A stretch of DNA of 64,000 bases. It comes from Pseudomonadota bacterium (GTDB lineage: Bacteria; Myxococcota; Myxococcia; Myxococcales; Myxococcaceae). The notes beneath the pieces are model-generated. The model saw only the letters and a list, made by a program, of their open reading frames with translations, did no database searches and was not told the DNA's origin. Numbering within the stretch: position 1 is the first letter of the stretch; each line of letters opens with the position of its first letter. Position numbers and translations under genes: made by a program. The stretch spans positions 1-64,000 of the forward strand of contig JAFAFL010000094.1 of NCBI GenBank assembly GCA_023423535.1. The letters run 5' to 3'. Below are positions 25,953-37,410 of this stretch, one piece after another.

Positions 25953-26717
25953 TCAGGCGACGATCTGCGCGGGGAAGTGCGCGTGGGGCTGTTCGGGGCG
26001 AACGGTCCGGAAGCGCATCACCAGCGGCAGGTGATCCGACGCGATTCGCGCGGCCGGCGAACGGTGCGCGTGCAACGAAAAGGGCTGCACCTTCTGATCG
26101 ACGAACATGCGGTCGAGCCGCAGCATCGGAAAGCGCGAGGGATAGGTGCGCTCGCCGTGGTGGAGGATGTGCGCCGCGTCGCGGATCGCGCTCCGCACCA
26201 TCGACGGCACCGGGCCGTTGAGCCAGTAGTTGAAGTCGCCGCAGACGATGACCGGATCCGGCCTCGTCGCGTCGCGGAGGATGTCCGCGGAGAGCAGCAG
26301 CGCCTCCTGCCGCCGGCGCTCCTTCGTGGAGAGCCCGAGGTGCACGTTGAAGACGTGGAGCAGCCCGCCACCGCCCGCATCGAGGTCCGCCCTCAGCGCG
26401 CCGCGCGGCTCCTTCTGCTCCACCGAGATGTCGTAGTTCTTCGTCTTGACGATCGGCAGCCGGCTCAGGATCGCGTTGCCGTAGCGCCGGCCCTCGCGGA
26501 CGACGTTCGGCCCGTAGGCCATGTGCATCCCCAAGAGCGCGGCGAGGTCTTCGGGATGTGCCTCGCTCGCGGTGCGGCCGGCAAAGTCCCCGACCTCCTG
26601 CAGTGCGATTACGTCCGCGTTCGTCTCGCGAATCACGTCGGCGATGCGGTGCAGGTCGAACTTCGAGTCGGTGCCGATGCCGCTGTGGATGTTGTAGCTC
26701 GCGAGCGTGAGATCCAT
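25953..26717 (-). CDS. Endonuclease/exonuclease/phosphatase (EEP) family hydrolase
   Basis: The 254-residue product matches the DNase I-like EEP superfamily: SYNIHSGIG at the start, ALQEVGDF with the metal glutamate (about residue 40), a VCGDFNYWLNGP Asp/Asn motif (about 160) and ASDHLPLV with the catalytic Asp-His pair near residue 230. No signal peptide is visible. Members cleave nucleic acids, phospholipids or phosphoinositides, and the substrate cannot be told here. The gap to the next upstream gene is 76 bp and GC-rich. Confidence 0.88.
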   Translation of the reverse strand: MDLTLASYNIHSGIGTDSKFDLHRIADVIRETNADVIALQEVGDFAGRTASEAHPEDLAALLGMHMAYGPNVVREGRRYGNAILSRLPIVKTKNYDISVEQKEPRGALRADLDAGGGGLLHVFNVHLGLSTKERRRQEALLLSADILRDATRPDPVIVCGDFNYWLNGPVPSMVRSAIRDAAHILHHGERTYPSRFPMLRLDRMFVDQKVQPFSLHAHRSPAARIASDHLPLVMRFRTVRPEQPHAHFPAQIVA

Positions 26718-26793
26718 TCGCCGGACCGAACCGGCGGCGGAGGCGGAGAAATTTCCGCCCCCGCGGCCCCGGTGGCCCTCAGAGCTCTGGCGA

Positions 26794-27360
26794 CTAGGCG
26801 TGGTGCGGCCGCAGACGGCTCACCGCCATCATCATCAGGTCCATGGGCAGCCGGGCGAGTCGCACGCCTGCCGTGCTGGCGTCCTTCAGCCCGCCGCGGA
26901 GCATGCCCCAGTAACGCTGCGCGTCACCCATCACGTCCGCGAGGCCGCTGCGAGGAGGCGCCTCCTGAACCGGCGGCACCGAGCCAATCGGCGCGCCGCG
27001 CGTCACCTGCTCGAGCACCTGGTGGCGGCTCTGCAGGGCCTCGGCGCGCTCGAGCTCGCTCTTCTTCGCGGTCTTCTTCTTCGCCGCCGCGTCGCCTCCC
27101 GCGGACCGGCTTCTGCCGGGAACGTCGAGCGCGCCGTCCTCCTTCGCCAGCTCCTCGAGCTCCTTCTCCATCACCCGCGCCTGGTACATCTCCTCCGTCT
27201 TGGCGAAGCGCTTGCCGTAGCTGATCTTCGTCGCGCTCTCCGGCAGATCCTTCGCCTTCGTCTTCGCCACCTTCTCCGACTGGTCGCGCATCACGCTGCG
27301 GCCCGGACTGGCCGGACCGAGAGATTCAGACTGCTGCTCATACTTGCCGCCGCCGCCCAT
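26794..27360 (-). CDS. Hypothetical charged, largely disordered protein
   Basis: The 188-residue product starts at an ATG preceded by GGAGG at good spacing, which supports it. It is rich in Lys, Glu, Ala and Arg, with a helical middle (MYQARVMEKELEELAKEDGA), a lysine-rich linker (AAAKKKTAKK), and a C-terminal segment with a short hydrophobic patch (VRLARLPMDLMMMAVS) that might be amphipathic. No family is recognised. It is divergent from the M1 aminopeptidase gene. Confidence 0.6.
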   Translation of the reverse strand: MGGGGKYEQQSESLGPASPGRSVMRDQSEKVAKTKAKDLPESATKISYGKRFAKTEEMYQARVMEKELEELAKEDGALDVPGRSRSAGGDAAAKKKTAKKSELERAEALQSRHQVLEQVTRGAPIGSVPPVQEAPPRSGLADVMGDAQRYWGMLRGGLKDASTAGVRLARLPMDLMMMAVSRLRPHHA

Positions 27361-27483
27361 CACGCCTCCTGGTGCCTGTTCACCTGAAAGGTAGGCAGCG
27401 CGCCCCCATGGGGAACCACCCGCCGTTTCGCAGCGGACAACGGCCTTTCGGGTGCCGGTCGCCCGGCAGGCAGCCGAGTGGAG

Positions 27484-27489
27484 TAGAAG
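27484..27489 (+). promoter_or_regulatory. -10-like element before the M1 aminopeptidase gene
   Basis: TAGAAG sits 6 nt before the ATG at 27496, the same hexamer and nearly the same spacing as before purM. No convincing -35 is present. Confidence 0.35.
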
Positions 27490-27495
27490 GCGCAC

Positions 27496-30123
<2,628 letters not shown>

Positions 30124-30192
30124 GCCCTCACCTTTGACACCCGAAGGCCGGGGGAGAGAATGCCCTGCCTTCCACCACCCCAAGGAGCCCTG

Positions 30193-31785
30193 ATGCGCCG
30201 CCCCACTGCCCACCCCCTGTCCGCGCTCGCTGCCGCCGGCGTCTTCGCGCTCGGAGCCGCCTGCGGCCCCACGGACGAGAACGGTGACGGCATCGCCGAC
30301 GGGATCCGGACCCCGGACAACGTCTCGCAGGTGGCGCCGTCCACGCCGCAGGGGACGGTCTCCGGTCAGGTGCTCACCATGGGCTACACGCCGCTGGCGG
30401 GCGCGCAGGTGACGCTGAACCTCGGCGCCGCCGGCGAAGAGGGCTCGCGGACGACCCAGACGGACGCGGCCGGCGAGTTCCGCTTCACGAAGATCCCCGG
30501 CGGCGCGCAGGTGCAGGTGACGATCACCAAGGAGGGTTACGGCACCGCGCGGCAGCGGGTCGTGGTGCCCTCCTCCGCCGGCAACTTCCCCATCAACGAC
30601 GGGAACGCGCTGGCGGGGCCCTTCGCGCTGACGAGGCTCGACCAGACGGTGCGGGTGCTCGTCGTCGATCACGCGGGCAAGCCGGCGCGCGGCGCCAGGG
30701 CGACGATCCTCGGCTCGCCGGCGGCGGCGTCGCTGAGCGAGTTCGGCACCTACGGCAACGGCCAGGGCGCGGTGGTGGTGGAGGCGACCGCGGACGACGC
30801 GGGGCTCGTCACCTTCAACGGCCTGCCCAACGCGGGCGAGCTGACGCGGGTGAGCGGCCGCTACGACCTGCACGTCCACGCCATCGACTCGGATGGTGAC
30901 GGCGTCATCGACTCGGCGGGCCGCTACCTCACGTACAACGCGCAGCTCATCGCCAACGATCCCAGCCCGCGGGTGGTGAAGCTCGAGGACGCACGCGAGC
31001 CCGGCGCGCTCCAGCTTTTGACCTCCAACGTGCCCTCGCTCAATGTGGGCGGCAGCCCCCCGAACCAGAACTTCCTCGGCGCGGGCGAGCCCATCCACCT
31101 CGTCTTCAACCAGGCGCTGGCGGGCAAGAGCGTGCTCGCGCACCTCACCGACGAGCACGGCAAGCAGAGCCTCACCGTCAGCGCAGCGGTGACCGCGCCG
31201 GGCAACGTGGTGACCATCACGCCGGGCAGCACCATCGAAGCGGGCCGCGAGTACAACCTCAGCGTCCGCGTGGTCTCCCAGGACACCGGCGGCTTCTTCC
31301 AGGCGACGGGCTACTTCTACGGCGGCGACCCGCTGACCGCGATCACGCCCATGCTCCACTCGATGACGTGGAAGGAGGAGGGAACGAACGACGGGCAGCT
31401 CGGCTCGGGCGAGTCGGTCACCTTCAACCTCACCGTGCCGGTGGGCAAGGTCCTCGCCGGCTCGGGCCCCTGGGCGTTCTTCAACTACGACCTCAACGGG
31501 TCGATGATCATCGGCGACGCGCCGGGCGAGTTCGGCCACGACAACGGCTTCCCCGTCTCGCTCGACGAGCCGCTGGGCACCGAGGAGGACAGCGTCTTCG
31601 GCCTCAAGCCCTCCGGCTACACCACGCGGCTGCGGATGACCTACTTCGGCACCGCGCTCGTCCCCAGCGGGACCGCCGTGCGCCTCGGTTTCAACGCGCC
31701 GGCCGCTCCCTGGGGGCTCTACCAGACGATCTGGGGCGAGCCGGTGAACCGCGAGTTCCAGGGCGGAATCAGCATCGGTCAGTAG
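30193..31785 (+). CDS. Lipoprotein with carboxypeptidase-regulatory-like domain
   Basis: The 530-residue product starts at the ATG at 30193, preceded by AAGGAG. A signal peptide ends in LGAACGPTDENGDG, giving a lipidated cysteine near residue 22 followed by an acidic stretch. Residues about 50-150 form a carboxypeptidase-regulatory-like Ig domain (GTVSGQVLTMGYTPLAGAQV), a cell-surface beta fold. Two or three further beta-rich segments follow. It is likely outer-membrane or surface exposed. Its position between two peptidase genes suggests an envelope role, but nothing enzymatic is visible. Confidence 0.78.
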   Translation: MRRPTAHPLSALAAAGVFALGAACGPTDENGDGIADGIRTPDNVSQVAPSTPQGTVSGQVLTMGYTPLAGAQVTLNLGAAGEEGSRTTQTDAAGEFRFTKIPGGAQVQVTITKEGYGTARQRVVVPSSAGNFPINDGNALAGPFALTRLDQTVRVLVVDHAGKPARGARATILGSPAAASLSEFGTYGNGQGAVVVEATADDAGLVTFNGLPNAGELTRVSGRYDLHVHAIDSDGDGVIDSAGRYLTYNAQLIANDPSPRVVKLEDAREPGALQLLTSNVPSLNVGGSPPNQNFLGAGEPIHLVFNQALAGKSVLAHLTDEHGKQSLTVSAAVTAPGNVVTITPGSTIEAGREYNLSVRVVSQDTGGFFQATGYFYGGDPLTAITPMLHSMTWKEEGTNDGQLGSGESVTFNLTVPVGKVLAGSGPWAFFNYDLNGSMIIGDAPGEFGHDNGFPVSLDEPLGTEEDSVFGLKPSGYTTRLRMTYFGTALVPSGTAVRLGFNAPAAPWGLYQTIWGEPVNREFQGGISIGQ

Positions 31786-31802
31786 CGGTTGGCCGCTCCA
31801 CG

Positions 31803-32756
31803 ATGCTCCGGCCCCTGCTCGTCGCCACCGCCGCCTTCGTCTCTCTCTCCTCTGCGGCGCACGCCGCGGAGCCTTCGCTGACCATGACGCCGGCGGAGGC
31901 GCGGCCGGGGGACCTCGTGGTCCTCTCGCTGCCGCTGGGCGAAGGGGGGCTCTGTCCGGAGGGCTCCGCGGGCAGACAGGTGGTGACGTTCCACGCGCTG
32001 GGCGGCAAGTGCCAGGCGCTGCTGGCGCTGCCGGTGGAGCACGCGCCGGGGAAGCTTCCGCTGCGGCTGGCGCCCCCCGCGGAGAAGAAGGGCCAGAAGC
32101 AGGCGCCGGTGGCCGCGGAGCTGACCGTGCTGCCGCCGGCCTTCAACGTGCGCGAGCTGAAGGTGGCGAAGAAGTTCGTCTCGCCGCCGAAGACGGTGAA
32201 GCGGCGCATGGCCGAGGACCGCAAGGCCTTCGCCGCCGCGTTCGCGCAGAAGCCGCTCCCCGCGCAGTTCAGCGCGAACTTCGACTGGCCTCGGCGGGAC
32301 GTGATGACCGCGCCGTTCGGCGACCTGCGCACCTTCAACGGCAAGAAGCAGAGCCAGCACTTCGGCATGGACATCGACGGGCGCGTGGGCGACCCGATCG
32401 TCGCGGCCAATGACGGCGTGGTGGTGATGGTGCGCGACAACTACGCGGCGGGCCAGACGGTGATGATCCACCACGGGCTCGACGTGTACACGACCTACTT
32501 CCACCTCTCGTCGATGGACGTGAAGCCCGGCCAGCGGGTGAAGCGCGGCGAGCCTTTGGGCAAGGTCGGCAAGACCGGACGCGTCACCGGCGCGCACCTG
32601 CACTTCGGCGCCAAGGTGAACGGGCTCTACGTCGATCCGGCCACGCTGATGCGCGCGGACCTCTTCGGCGGCGCCGTCGCCACCGCCACGCCGGACGCGC
32701 CGCTGCCGGTGGCGGACCGGAAGGCGGAGACGGCGGCCGGCGGCAGCGGGGAGTAG
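31803..32756 (+). CDS. M23-family (LytM/lysostaphin-like) peptidase, exported
   Basis: The 317-residue product starts at ATG with a signal peptide ending at AHAAEP (about residue 22). An N-terminal beta domain (25-120) and a helical linker (120-160) precede the M23 domain. That domain has QHFGMDIDG (zinc His about 186 and Asp about 190) and GAHLHFG (His about 265 and 267), the full M23 zinc-site set. Such enzymes cleave peptidoglycan cross-links or activate amidases; with both ligand sets intact it is probably active in the periplasm. It starts 17 bp after the lipoprotein gene. Confidence 0.9.
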   Translation: MLRPLLVATAAFVSLSSAAHAAEPSLTMTPAEARPGDLVVLSLPLGEGGLCPEGSAGRQVVTFHALGGKCQALLALPVEHAPGKLPLRLAPPAEKKGQKQAPVAAELTVLPPAFNVRELKVAKKFVSPPKTVKRRMAEDRKAFAAAFAQKPLPAQFSANFDWPRRDVMTAPFGDLRTFNGKKQSQHFGMDIDGRVGDPIVAANDGVVVMVRDNYAAGQTVMIHHGLDVYTTYFHLSSMDVKPGQRVKRGEPLGKVGKTGRVTGAHLHFGAKVNGLYVDPATLMRADLFGGAVATATPDAPLPVADRKAETAAGGSGE

Positions 32757-32760
32757 CGCC

Positions 32761-33651
32761 CTACCCCTGCTTCAACCCCAGCGCGACGCGGGCCTCGTCG
32801 GCGGTCATGGGCTCGCGGCCGATGTCGCGGGCCATGCGCGCGGCCTTCTCCACCAGCGGGCCGTTGCCCTTCGCCATCTGGGTGCCCGCGGCGTCGAGAT
32901 AGAAGTTGTCCTCGAGCCCGACGCGGATGTTCCCGCCCAGCGCCAGCGCCGCGCCCACCAGCCGCCACTGCACGCGGCTGATGCCGATGACCTCCCAGGT
33001 GTCCTGGGGCCGAATCTGCCGCGCCATGTGCGCGAGGTTCTCCGCCGTGGGCGCCACGCCGCCGAGCACCCCGAGGATGAACGAGTACTGCAGCGGCCCC
33101 TTCACCGCGCCCATCTCCAGCAGAGGCTCGGCGTTGTGGATGTGGCCCACGTCGAAGCACTCGAGCTCCGGGAGCACCCCGCCCTCGCGCATCGCCTCGC
33201 AGACCATGAGGATGTCGCTGAAGGGGTTCATGAACACGAAGTCGAAGACGAAGCCCTTCCGCTTCTCCGAATACTTCGCGTAGTTCATCGACCCCATGTT
33301 GAGTGCCGCCATCTCCGGGCGGACCTTCCACACGTACTCGAGGCGCCGGCGCTTCTCCTCGTCCGAGTCCACGCCCATGTTGAAGCCGCCGGTGCTGAAG
33401 TTCACGATCACCGGCGAGCGCTTCTGCACCTCCTCCTTGATCCGCCCGTACACCTCCGAGGACCAGGTCTGGTCACCGGTCTCGGGGTCGCGCGCGTGGA
33501 TGTGCACGACCGAGGCGCCGGCCTCGTGCGCGCGACGGGCCTCCTCGCCGATCTCCTCCGGCGTGTAGGGCAGATGCGGGCACTGGTCCCGGCGCGCGAG
33601 CACCCCGGTCAGCGCGCAGGTGATGATCACCTTGTCCTTCGAGAGAGGCAT
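32761..33651 (-). CDS. BKACE-family (3-keto-5-aminohexanoate cleavage-like) enzyme
   Basis: The 296-residue product belongs to the beta-keto acid cleavage (BKACE/DUF849) family: zinc-dependent enzymes that condense acetyl-CoA with a beta-keto acid to give acetoacetate and a new CoA ester. The TIM-barrel core is visible, with VIITCALTGV and ASVVHIHARDPETG (zinc His-x-His), PVIVNFSTGG, and a late FDVGHIHNAEP. The exact keto acid is not predictable. It is the last gene of a leftward operon with an enoyl-CoA hydratase and a TetR regulator, 3 bp after the hydratase, pointing to acyl-CoA catabolism. Confidence 0.9.
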   Translation of the reverse strand: MPLSKDKVIITCALTGVLARRDQCPHLPYTPEEIGEEARRAHEAGASVVHIHARDPETGDQTWSSEVYGRIKEEVQKRSPVIVNFSTGGFNMGVDSDEEKRRRLEYVWKVRPEMAALNMGSMNYAKYSEKRKGFVFDFVFMNPFSDILMVCEAMREGGVLPELECFDVGHIHNAEPLLEMGAVKGPLQYSFILGVLGGVAPTAENLAHMARQIRPQDTWEVIGISRVQWRLVGAALALGGNIRVGLEDNFYLDAAGTQMAKGNGPLVEKAARMARDIGREPMTADEARVALGLKQG

Positions 33652-33654
33652 GGC

Positions 33655-34446
33655 CTAGCGATCCTTCCAGCGGGGCGGGCGCTTCTCCAGGAACGCACCG
33701 ACGCCCTCGCCCGCGTCTTCGGTCAGCACGTTCAACGACAGCTGCGACGCGAGGTGCTCCACCGCCTGCGGCAGCGGAAGGTCCTCGGCGGTGAAGAAGG
33801 CCCGGCGCCCGAGCTGCAGGACTGCCCGGCTCTTTCCCGCGAGCTTCTGCGCCAGCGCGCCGGTCGCCGCGTCCAGCTCCGCGGCGGGCACCACCCGGTT
33901 CACGAGGCCCCACTCCAGCGCCTCGCGCATGGAGAGCCGGTCTCCGGTCATCGCCAATTCCAGCGCGCGCTTGCGGCCCACGTGGCGCTGCAGGAGCGCC
34001 ATCACCGTCATCGGGAAGAGGCCGCGGTCGATCTCCGGCAGGCCCAGCTCCGCGGTTTCGCTCGCCACCGCGAGGTCGCACGCGAGCAGCAGCCCCACCC
34101 CGCCGGCGAGCACGTGCCCGTTCACCCGCGCCACCGTGGGCAGCGCACAGTCCTGGATGCGCCGGAGCAGCAGGCCGTAGGCGCGCCGCGCGTCGTGCCC
34201 GTCGAGAAAGCCCTCTCCCCCGCCCATCGACGAGAGGTCCCCGCCGGCGCAGAACACCCGCGAGCCCGCGCCGGTGAGCACCACCACCCGCGCCCCCGGA
34301 TCTGCCTCCGCCCGGCCGAGGCCCTCACGCAATTCCCGCATCGCCTGCGCCGACAGCGCGTTGCGCGCCGCCTCGCGGTCGATGGTCAGGTGGGCGTGGG
34401 CGCCCCGGAGCTCGTAGCGGACGTGGCGTTCGTCGGGTCCTTCCAC
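33655..34446 (-). CDS. Enoyl-CoA hydratase/isomerase family protein
   Basis: The 263-residue product uses the GTG at 34446, which has GGGGAGGGG upstream and lies inside the end of tetR, overlapping by 61 bp. Crotonase motifs are clear: FCAGGDLSSMGGG forms the first oxyanion-hole loop, LAGGVGLLLACDLAVAS the second, and ELGLPEIDRGLFP supplies a candidate catalytic glutamate. It hydrates or isomerises enoyl-CoA esters in the cytosol. Its operon partners (TetR regulator and BKACE) suggest degradation of a fatty or branched acid. Substrate unknown. Confidence 0.9.
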   Translation of the reverse strand: MEGPDERHVRYELRGAHAHLTIDREAARNALSAQAMRELREGLGRAEADPGARVVVLTGAGSRVFCAGGDLSSMGGGEGFLDGHDARRAYGLLLRRIQDCALPTVARVNGHVLAGGVGLLLACDLAVASETAELGLPEIDRGLFPMTVMALLQRHVGRKRALELAMTGDRLSMREALEWGLVNRVVPAAELDAATGALAQKLAGKSRAVLQLGRRAFFTAEDLPLPQAVEHLASQLSLNVLTEDAGEGVGAFLEKRPPRWKDR

Positions 34447-35204
34447 TGCCCCTCCCCTTCGTCCTGGTCGTCGTCGTTCTTCGAGCCGTCCTCGGACGGC
34501 CCGGATGCGGCGCGCGCGGCCGCGGTGCCCGCCGGCAGTACGCCGCCGAGAAAGATCTCCGCGATCTGGTGCTGCACCCGGTCGATCTGCGCCTGGGTCG
34601 AGCGGGAGGAATCGGAAGGGTCGGAGGCGCCGGAGGCCTCGCGTCCGAAGAGCCCGACCACCAGTGAGGTCAGCCCCATCTCGATCGCGCCGAAGAGCAG
34701 CGCCGCGCAGAGCCTGGGATCGAGGTCCGCGCGCAGCTCGCCCTTCTCCCGCGCGTCGGTGAACATGCCCTCGGCGAGGCCGATGACGTCGCCGAACGCG
34801 GAACCGCGATCGACCTGCGCGCCCGCCGGCGAGCGCGCGATCTCGAGGATGAGCACCCGGACCGCCCGCGGATCGCGCTGGTAGGCCTCGAAGGCCACGC
34901 GCGCGGTGCCCCGGACCTTCTCCTCCAGCGAGCCCTCGCCCGCGGCGACCTCCATCAGGTTGCCGACGAAGGTGCTCCACGCGGACTCGAACACCGAGGA
35001 GAGCAGCTCCTCCTTGTTCTTGAAGTAGTGGTAGACGAGCCCGTAGGCCACGCCCGCCTCACGCGCGACGTCCGCGATCCGGCAGCCGTGGTAGCCCTTG
35101 CTGGCGAAGACCTCGATCGCGGCCCGGAGGATGGCGCGCCGGCGCTCGACCTCCCGCGCCTTCGGCGGGGCCGCGTCACCGTTCCCGTTCGTGCTCTTCG
35201 CCAA
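34386..35204 (-). CDS. TetR/AcrR-family regulator
   Basis: The 272-residue product has a TetR N-terminal HTH (about residues 20-66): ILRAAIEVFASKGYHGCRIA, AREAGVAYGLVYHYFKNKEE. The ligand-binding helical region spans 75-200. A disordered Asp/Glu/Ser-rich tail of about 45 residues is encoded partly where the downstream hydratase gene begins. Regulators of this group commonly repress fatty-acid or acyl-CoA genes. A palindrome about 17 bp upstream of the start is a likely self-operator. It heads a three-gene leftward operon. Confidence 0.9.
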   Translation of the reverse strand: MAKSTNGNGDAAPPKAREVERRRAILRAAIEVFASKGYHGCRIADVAREAGVAYGLVYHYFKNKEELLSSVFESAWSTFVGNLMEVAAGEGSLEEKVRGTARVAFEAYQRDPRAVRVLILEIARSPAGAQVDRGSAFGDVIGLAEGMFTDAREKGELRADLDPRLCAALLFGAIEMGLTSLVVGLFGREASGASDPSDSSRSTQAQIDRVQHQIAEIFLGGVLPAGTAAARAASGPSEDGSKNDDDQDEGEGQWKDPTNATSATSSGAPTPT

Positions 35205-35220
35205 ACGCGCCCCTCCTGAC

Positions 35221-35234
35221 TGATTCGAGAATCA
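35221..35234. promoter_or_regulatory. Palindromic operator candidate upstream of tetR
   Basis: TGATTC-GA-GAATCA is a perfect 6-bp inverted repeat with a 2-bp centre, 16 bp before the tetR start. TetR proteins bind such short palindromes, usually over their own promoter. A second, less regular repeat (AATCAATCAG) abuts it. Confidence 0.6.
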
Positions 35235-35309
35235 ATCAGAGGGACACTAGGGGCGCGCCCCGGAGGGGTCAAGCCGAGCGCGCCCTGAACGGACCTTCCG
35301 GTGCGGCGA

Positions 35310-36872
35310 TCAGTGCACCGTGCCGCTGATGCCGCCGAGCCCGATCTCCACCGTGTGGCCGGCCTGCGGCGACGAGGTCGTCACGCAGAGGGTGGACACC
35401 GACCAGGGCACCGGCGGGGTCAGCGCCACCGCGTCCGGGTTCTCCGGATCGTGCGCGTCGTAGACCTGGAAGTTCACGCTGTGCACGGTGGGATAGGTCA
35501 GCTTGATGCCCTCCCAGCCGAAGATGGTGGGGAACGCGGCGACGCGGGGGCTCGCCTCGGCCTTGCAGCCGTCACCGGACTGGTTGCCGGCGAAGGTGTT
35601 GAACCAGGGATCCGACACGCGGTAGCCGACGCTGACCATGCCGTGGTGCGGGATGACGATCGCGCCGGTGGGGAACACGCGCATCACCGTGGCCACGTAG
35701 CCCTGCGGCGGGTTCGGCGGCGCCGCGTCCTGGTAGTCGTACGAGGTGGGCAGTCCGGTCCAGAGGATGCGGTTCTGCTTCCAGATGAGGGTGGAGGGGT
35801 CGTAGACGCCGTTCTTGCCCGTCCAGACGCCGTCGCCGTTGGTGTCCACGTAGAGCTCGCCCGGGTCCCAGGTCCCGTTGTCGTTGCTGTCCACGAAGGG
35901 CTCGGTGATGTCCACGTAGGGCTCGCCGTCGTCCCAGACGCCGTTGTTGTTCGCGTCCACGAAGCTCTCCTCGCCCGCGGTGATCGCCACCATGGCCACG
36001 AGGTTGTCGCGCGGGTTGTTGATACGGCCGGGACGGATGGGGTCCGCGCGCCGGGGCTCGTCACAGCCGCCCGGGCAGGACGGGTCGGGGAGCATCCCGG
36101 TCATCGGGTTCTGGCGCCACTCGTAGGGCTCCATCCAGTCCGGCGCGAGGCGCTCGCCGGTGTGCTGCGGGCCCTCCACCGCCTGGTGCACGTACTTGCC
36201 GGGGAGCACGTCCTCCGGCAGCGGGAAGGAGGTCTTGTAGAGCACCGTGGCGTTGCCGATGACGTTCGTCACCGACTCCGCGGTGGGACCGATGGTGCCG
36301 GCCTCGGTGAGGAAGGAGACCAGCGCGCCGGGGATGCCGTCGCCGTTGCGGTCGGACACGTGCGCGGTGCAGTCCACTTTCACGCCCGCCACCAGATCGC
36401 GGTTCGGTCCGTAGGCCATCAGCGCGTGGATGCCGCCCGAGCCCTCGCCGGCGACCGGGCCGCACTGGAAGGTGATGCCGCGCGCCGAGACGGTGGAGCC
36501 GGCAAAGCTGATCGGCGGGGAGCGCGCGATCTTGTCGCCCGACCGCGCGACGACGACCACCGACGCCACCCGGCCGGTGGCGGTGAGCTGGGTGATGACC
36601 TCGCCCGAGCCCTGATTGGTGGAGGACTGGGTGGGGCCGAGCGTGACGCCGCCCACCGCGCGCTCGAGCTCGAAGTCCACCACGATGCCCTCGGCGGGGA
36701 GGCCGCGGCTGTCGGTGGCGGCGAACTTCACCGTGGTGATGTCACCCAGCTTCGGCTGCGAGGGGCTGATCTCCACGAAGACCAGCGAGGCGGGACCCTG
36801 GTCACCGCAACCGGCGAGGGCCCCGGCAACGGAGGCCAGGAGGAACAGACCGAGACGACGACCAAGACGCAT
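35310..36872 (-). CDS. Lipoprotein with calcium-loop (thrombospondin-3/dockerin-like) repeats
   Basis: The product is about 520 residues from the ATG at 36872, with GAAGGAG upstream; an in-frame GTG at 36893 is the alternative. The lipobox LAGC puts the lipidated cysteine near residue 21. Residues 25-300 look like two or three Ig-like (bacterial Big/invasin) beta domains. Around residues 310-370 acidic loops recur: FVDANNNGVWDDGEPY, FVDSNDNGTWDPGELY and YVDTNGDGVW, the DxNxDGxxD pattern of calcium-binding loops. It is probably surface-anchored and calcium-stabilised. Function is unknown. Confidence 0.75.
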   Translation of the reverse strand: MRLGRRLGLFLLASVAGALAGCGDQGPASLVFVEISPSQPKLGDITTVKFAATDSRGLPAEGIVVDFELERAVGGVTLGPTQSSTNQGSGEVITQLTATGRVASVVVVARSGDKIARSPPISFAGSTVSARGITFQCGPVAGEGSGGIHALMAYGPNRDLVAGVKVDCTAHVSDRNGDGIPGALVSFLTEAGTIGPTAESVTNVIGNATVLYKTSFPLPEDVLPGKYVHQAVEGPQHTGERLAPDWMEPYEWRQNPMTGMLPDPSCPGGCDEPRRADPIRPGRINNPRDNLVAMVAITAGEESFVDANNNGVWDDGEPYVDITEPFVDSNDNGTWDPGELYVDTNGDGVWTGKNGVYDPSTLIWKQNRILWTGLPTSYDYQDAAPPNPPQGYVATVMRVFPTGAIVIPHHGMVSVGYRVSDPWFNTFAGNQSGDGCKAEASPRVAAFPTIFGWEGIKLTYPTVHSVNFQVYDAHDPENPDAVALTPPVPWSVSTLCVTTSSPQAGHTVEIGLGGISGTVH

Positions 36873-36988
36873 CAACGCGGGCTCCTTCGGCACGGCTCAC
36901 CGGCCCGTGAGGATCAGGCAGGGGAACGAGCAGGGGGGGTATCCTGTCGCCCACCGAACAGGCGAGTCAAGGACAGGAACGGGACGGA

Positions 36989-37336
36989 TCAAGGGGTGCG
37001 CGTGAACATGGCGCGGGCCACGCCGAGAAGCTTCTCCACCTCCGCGCTGCCGAGGCGGTGCGAGCGCACGAATTCGAGCAGCGGGCGCATGAGGTCGCCG
37101 TCGGTGGAGGGCTCCCCGTCGGTGCCGTGGAAGAGCTCGGAGAGGCTCACGCCGAGCGCCCCCGCGATGGCGGCCAGCGTCTCCACGTGCGGCATGCGTT
37201 CGCCGCGCTCGATCATGGAGAGGAAGGAGACGGAGATGTGGGCGCGCTCGGCCAGCTCCTCCTGCGTCCACCTGTCGCCCTGCTGCGTGCGCAGGTCGCG
37301 GATGCGCCGGCCCAGTCGTTTCCCGATGTCAGACAA
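36989..37336 (-). CDS. Xre-family HTH regulator
   Basis: The 115-residue product apparently starts at a TTG. The HTH occupies residues about 6-62: RLGRRIRDLRTQQGDRWTQE, LAERAHISVSFLSMIERGER, GALGVSLSELF. A short C-terminal helical region follows (SAEVEKLLGVARAMF). Single-domain Xre repressors of this type control nearby operons or developmental genes. The adjacent intergenic region holds a direct repeat with 10-bp periodicity. Its target is unknown. Confidence 0.82.
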   Translation of the reverse strand: MSDIGKRLGRRIRDLRTQQGDRWTQEELAERAHISVSFLSMIERGERMPHVETLAAIAGALGVSLSELFHGTDGEPSTDGDLMRPLLEFVRSHRLGSAEVEKLLGVARAMFTRTP

Positions 37337-37410
37337 GTCGATTCCCGAAGCAGTGGGCGCAAAAACCCGAAAAAAGGGCGCGCCTTCCTAGCAGGTTGAG
37401 GTCACCCTTC

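Noticed and set aside
26718..26793. GC-rich hairpins as a terminator after the disordered protein gene
   Set aside because: Several short complementary patches around AAATTT but no stable stem followed by a U-run.
36873..36988. Promoter for the calcium-loop lipoprotein from a leftward TTGACT
   Set aside because: The -35 match is good, but no acceptable -10 falls at 16-19 bp downstream.
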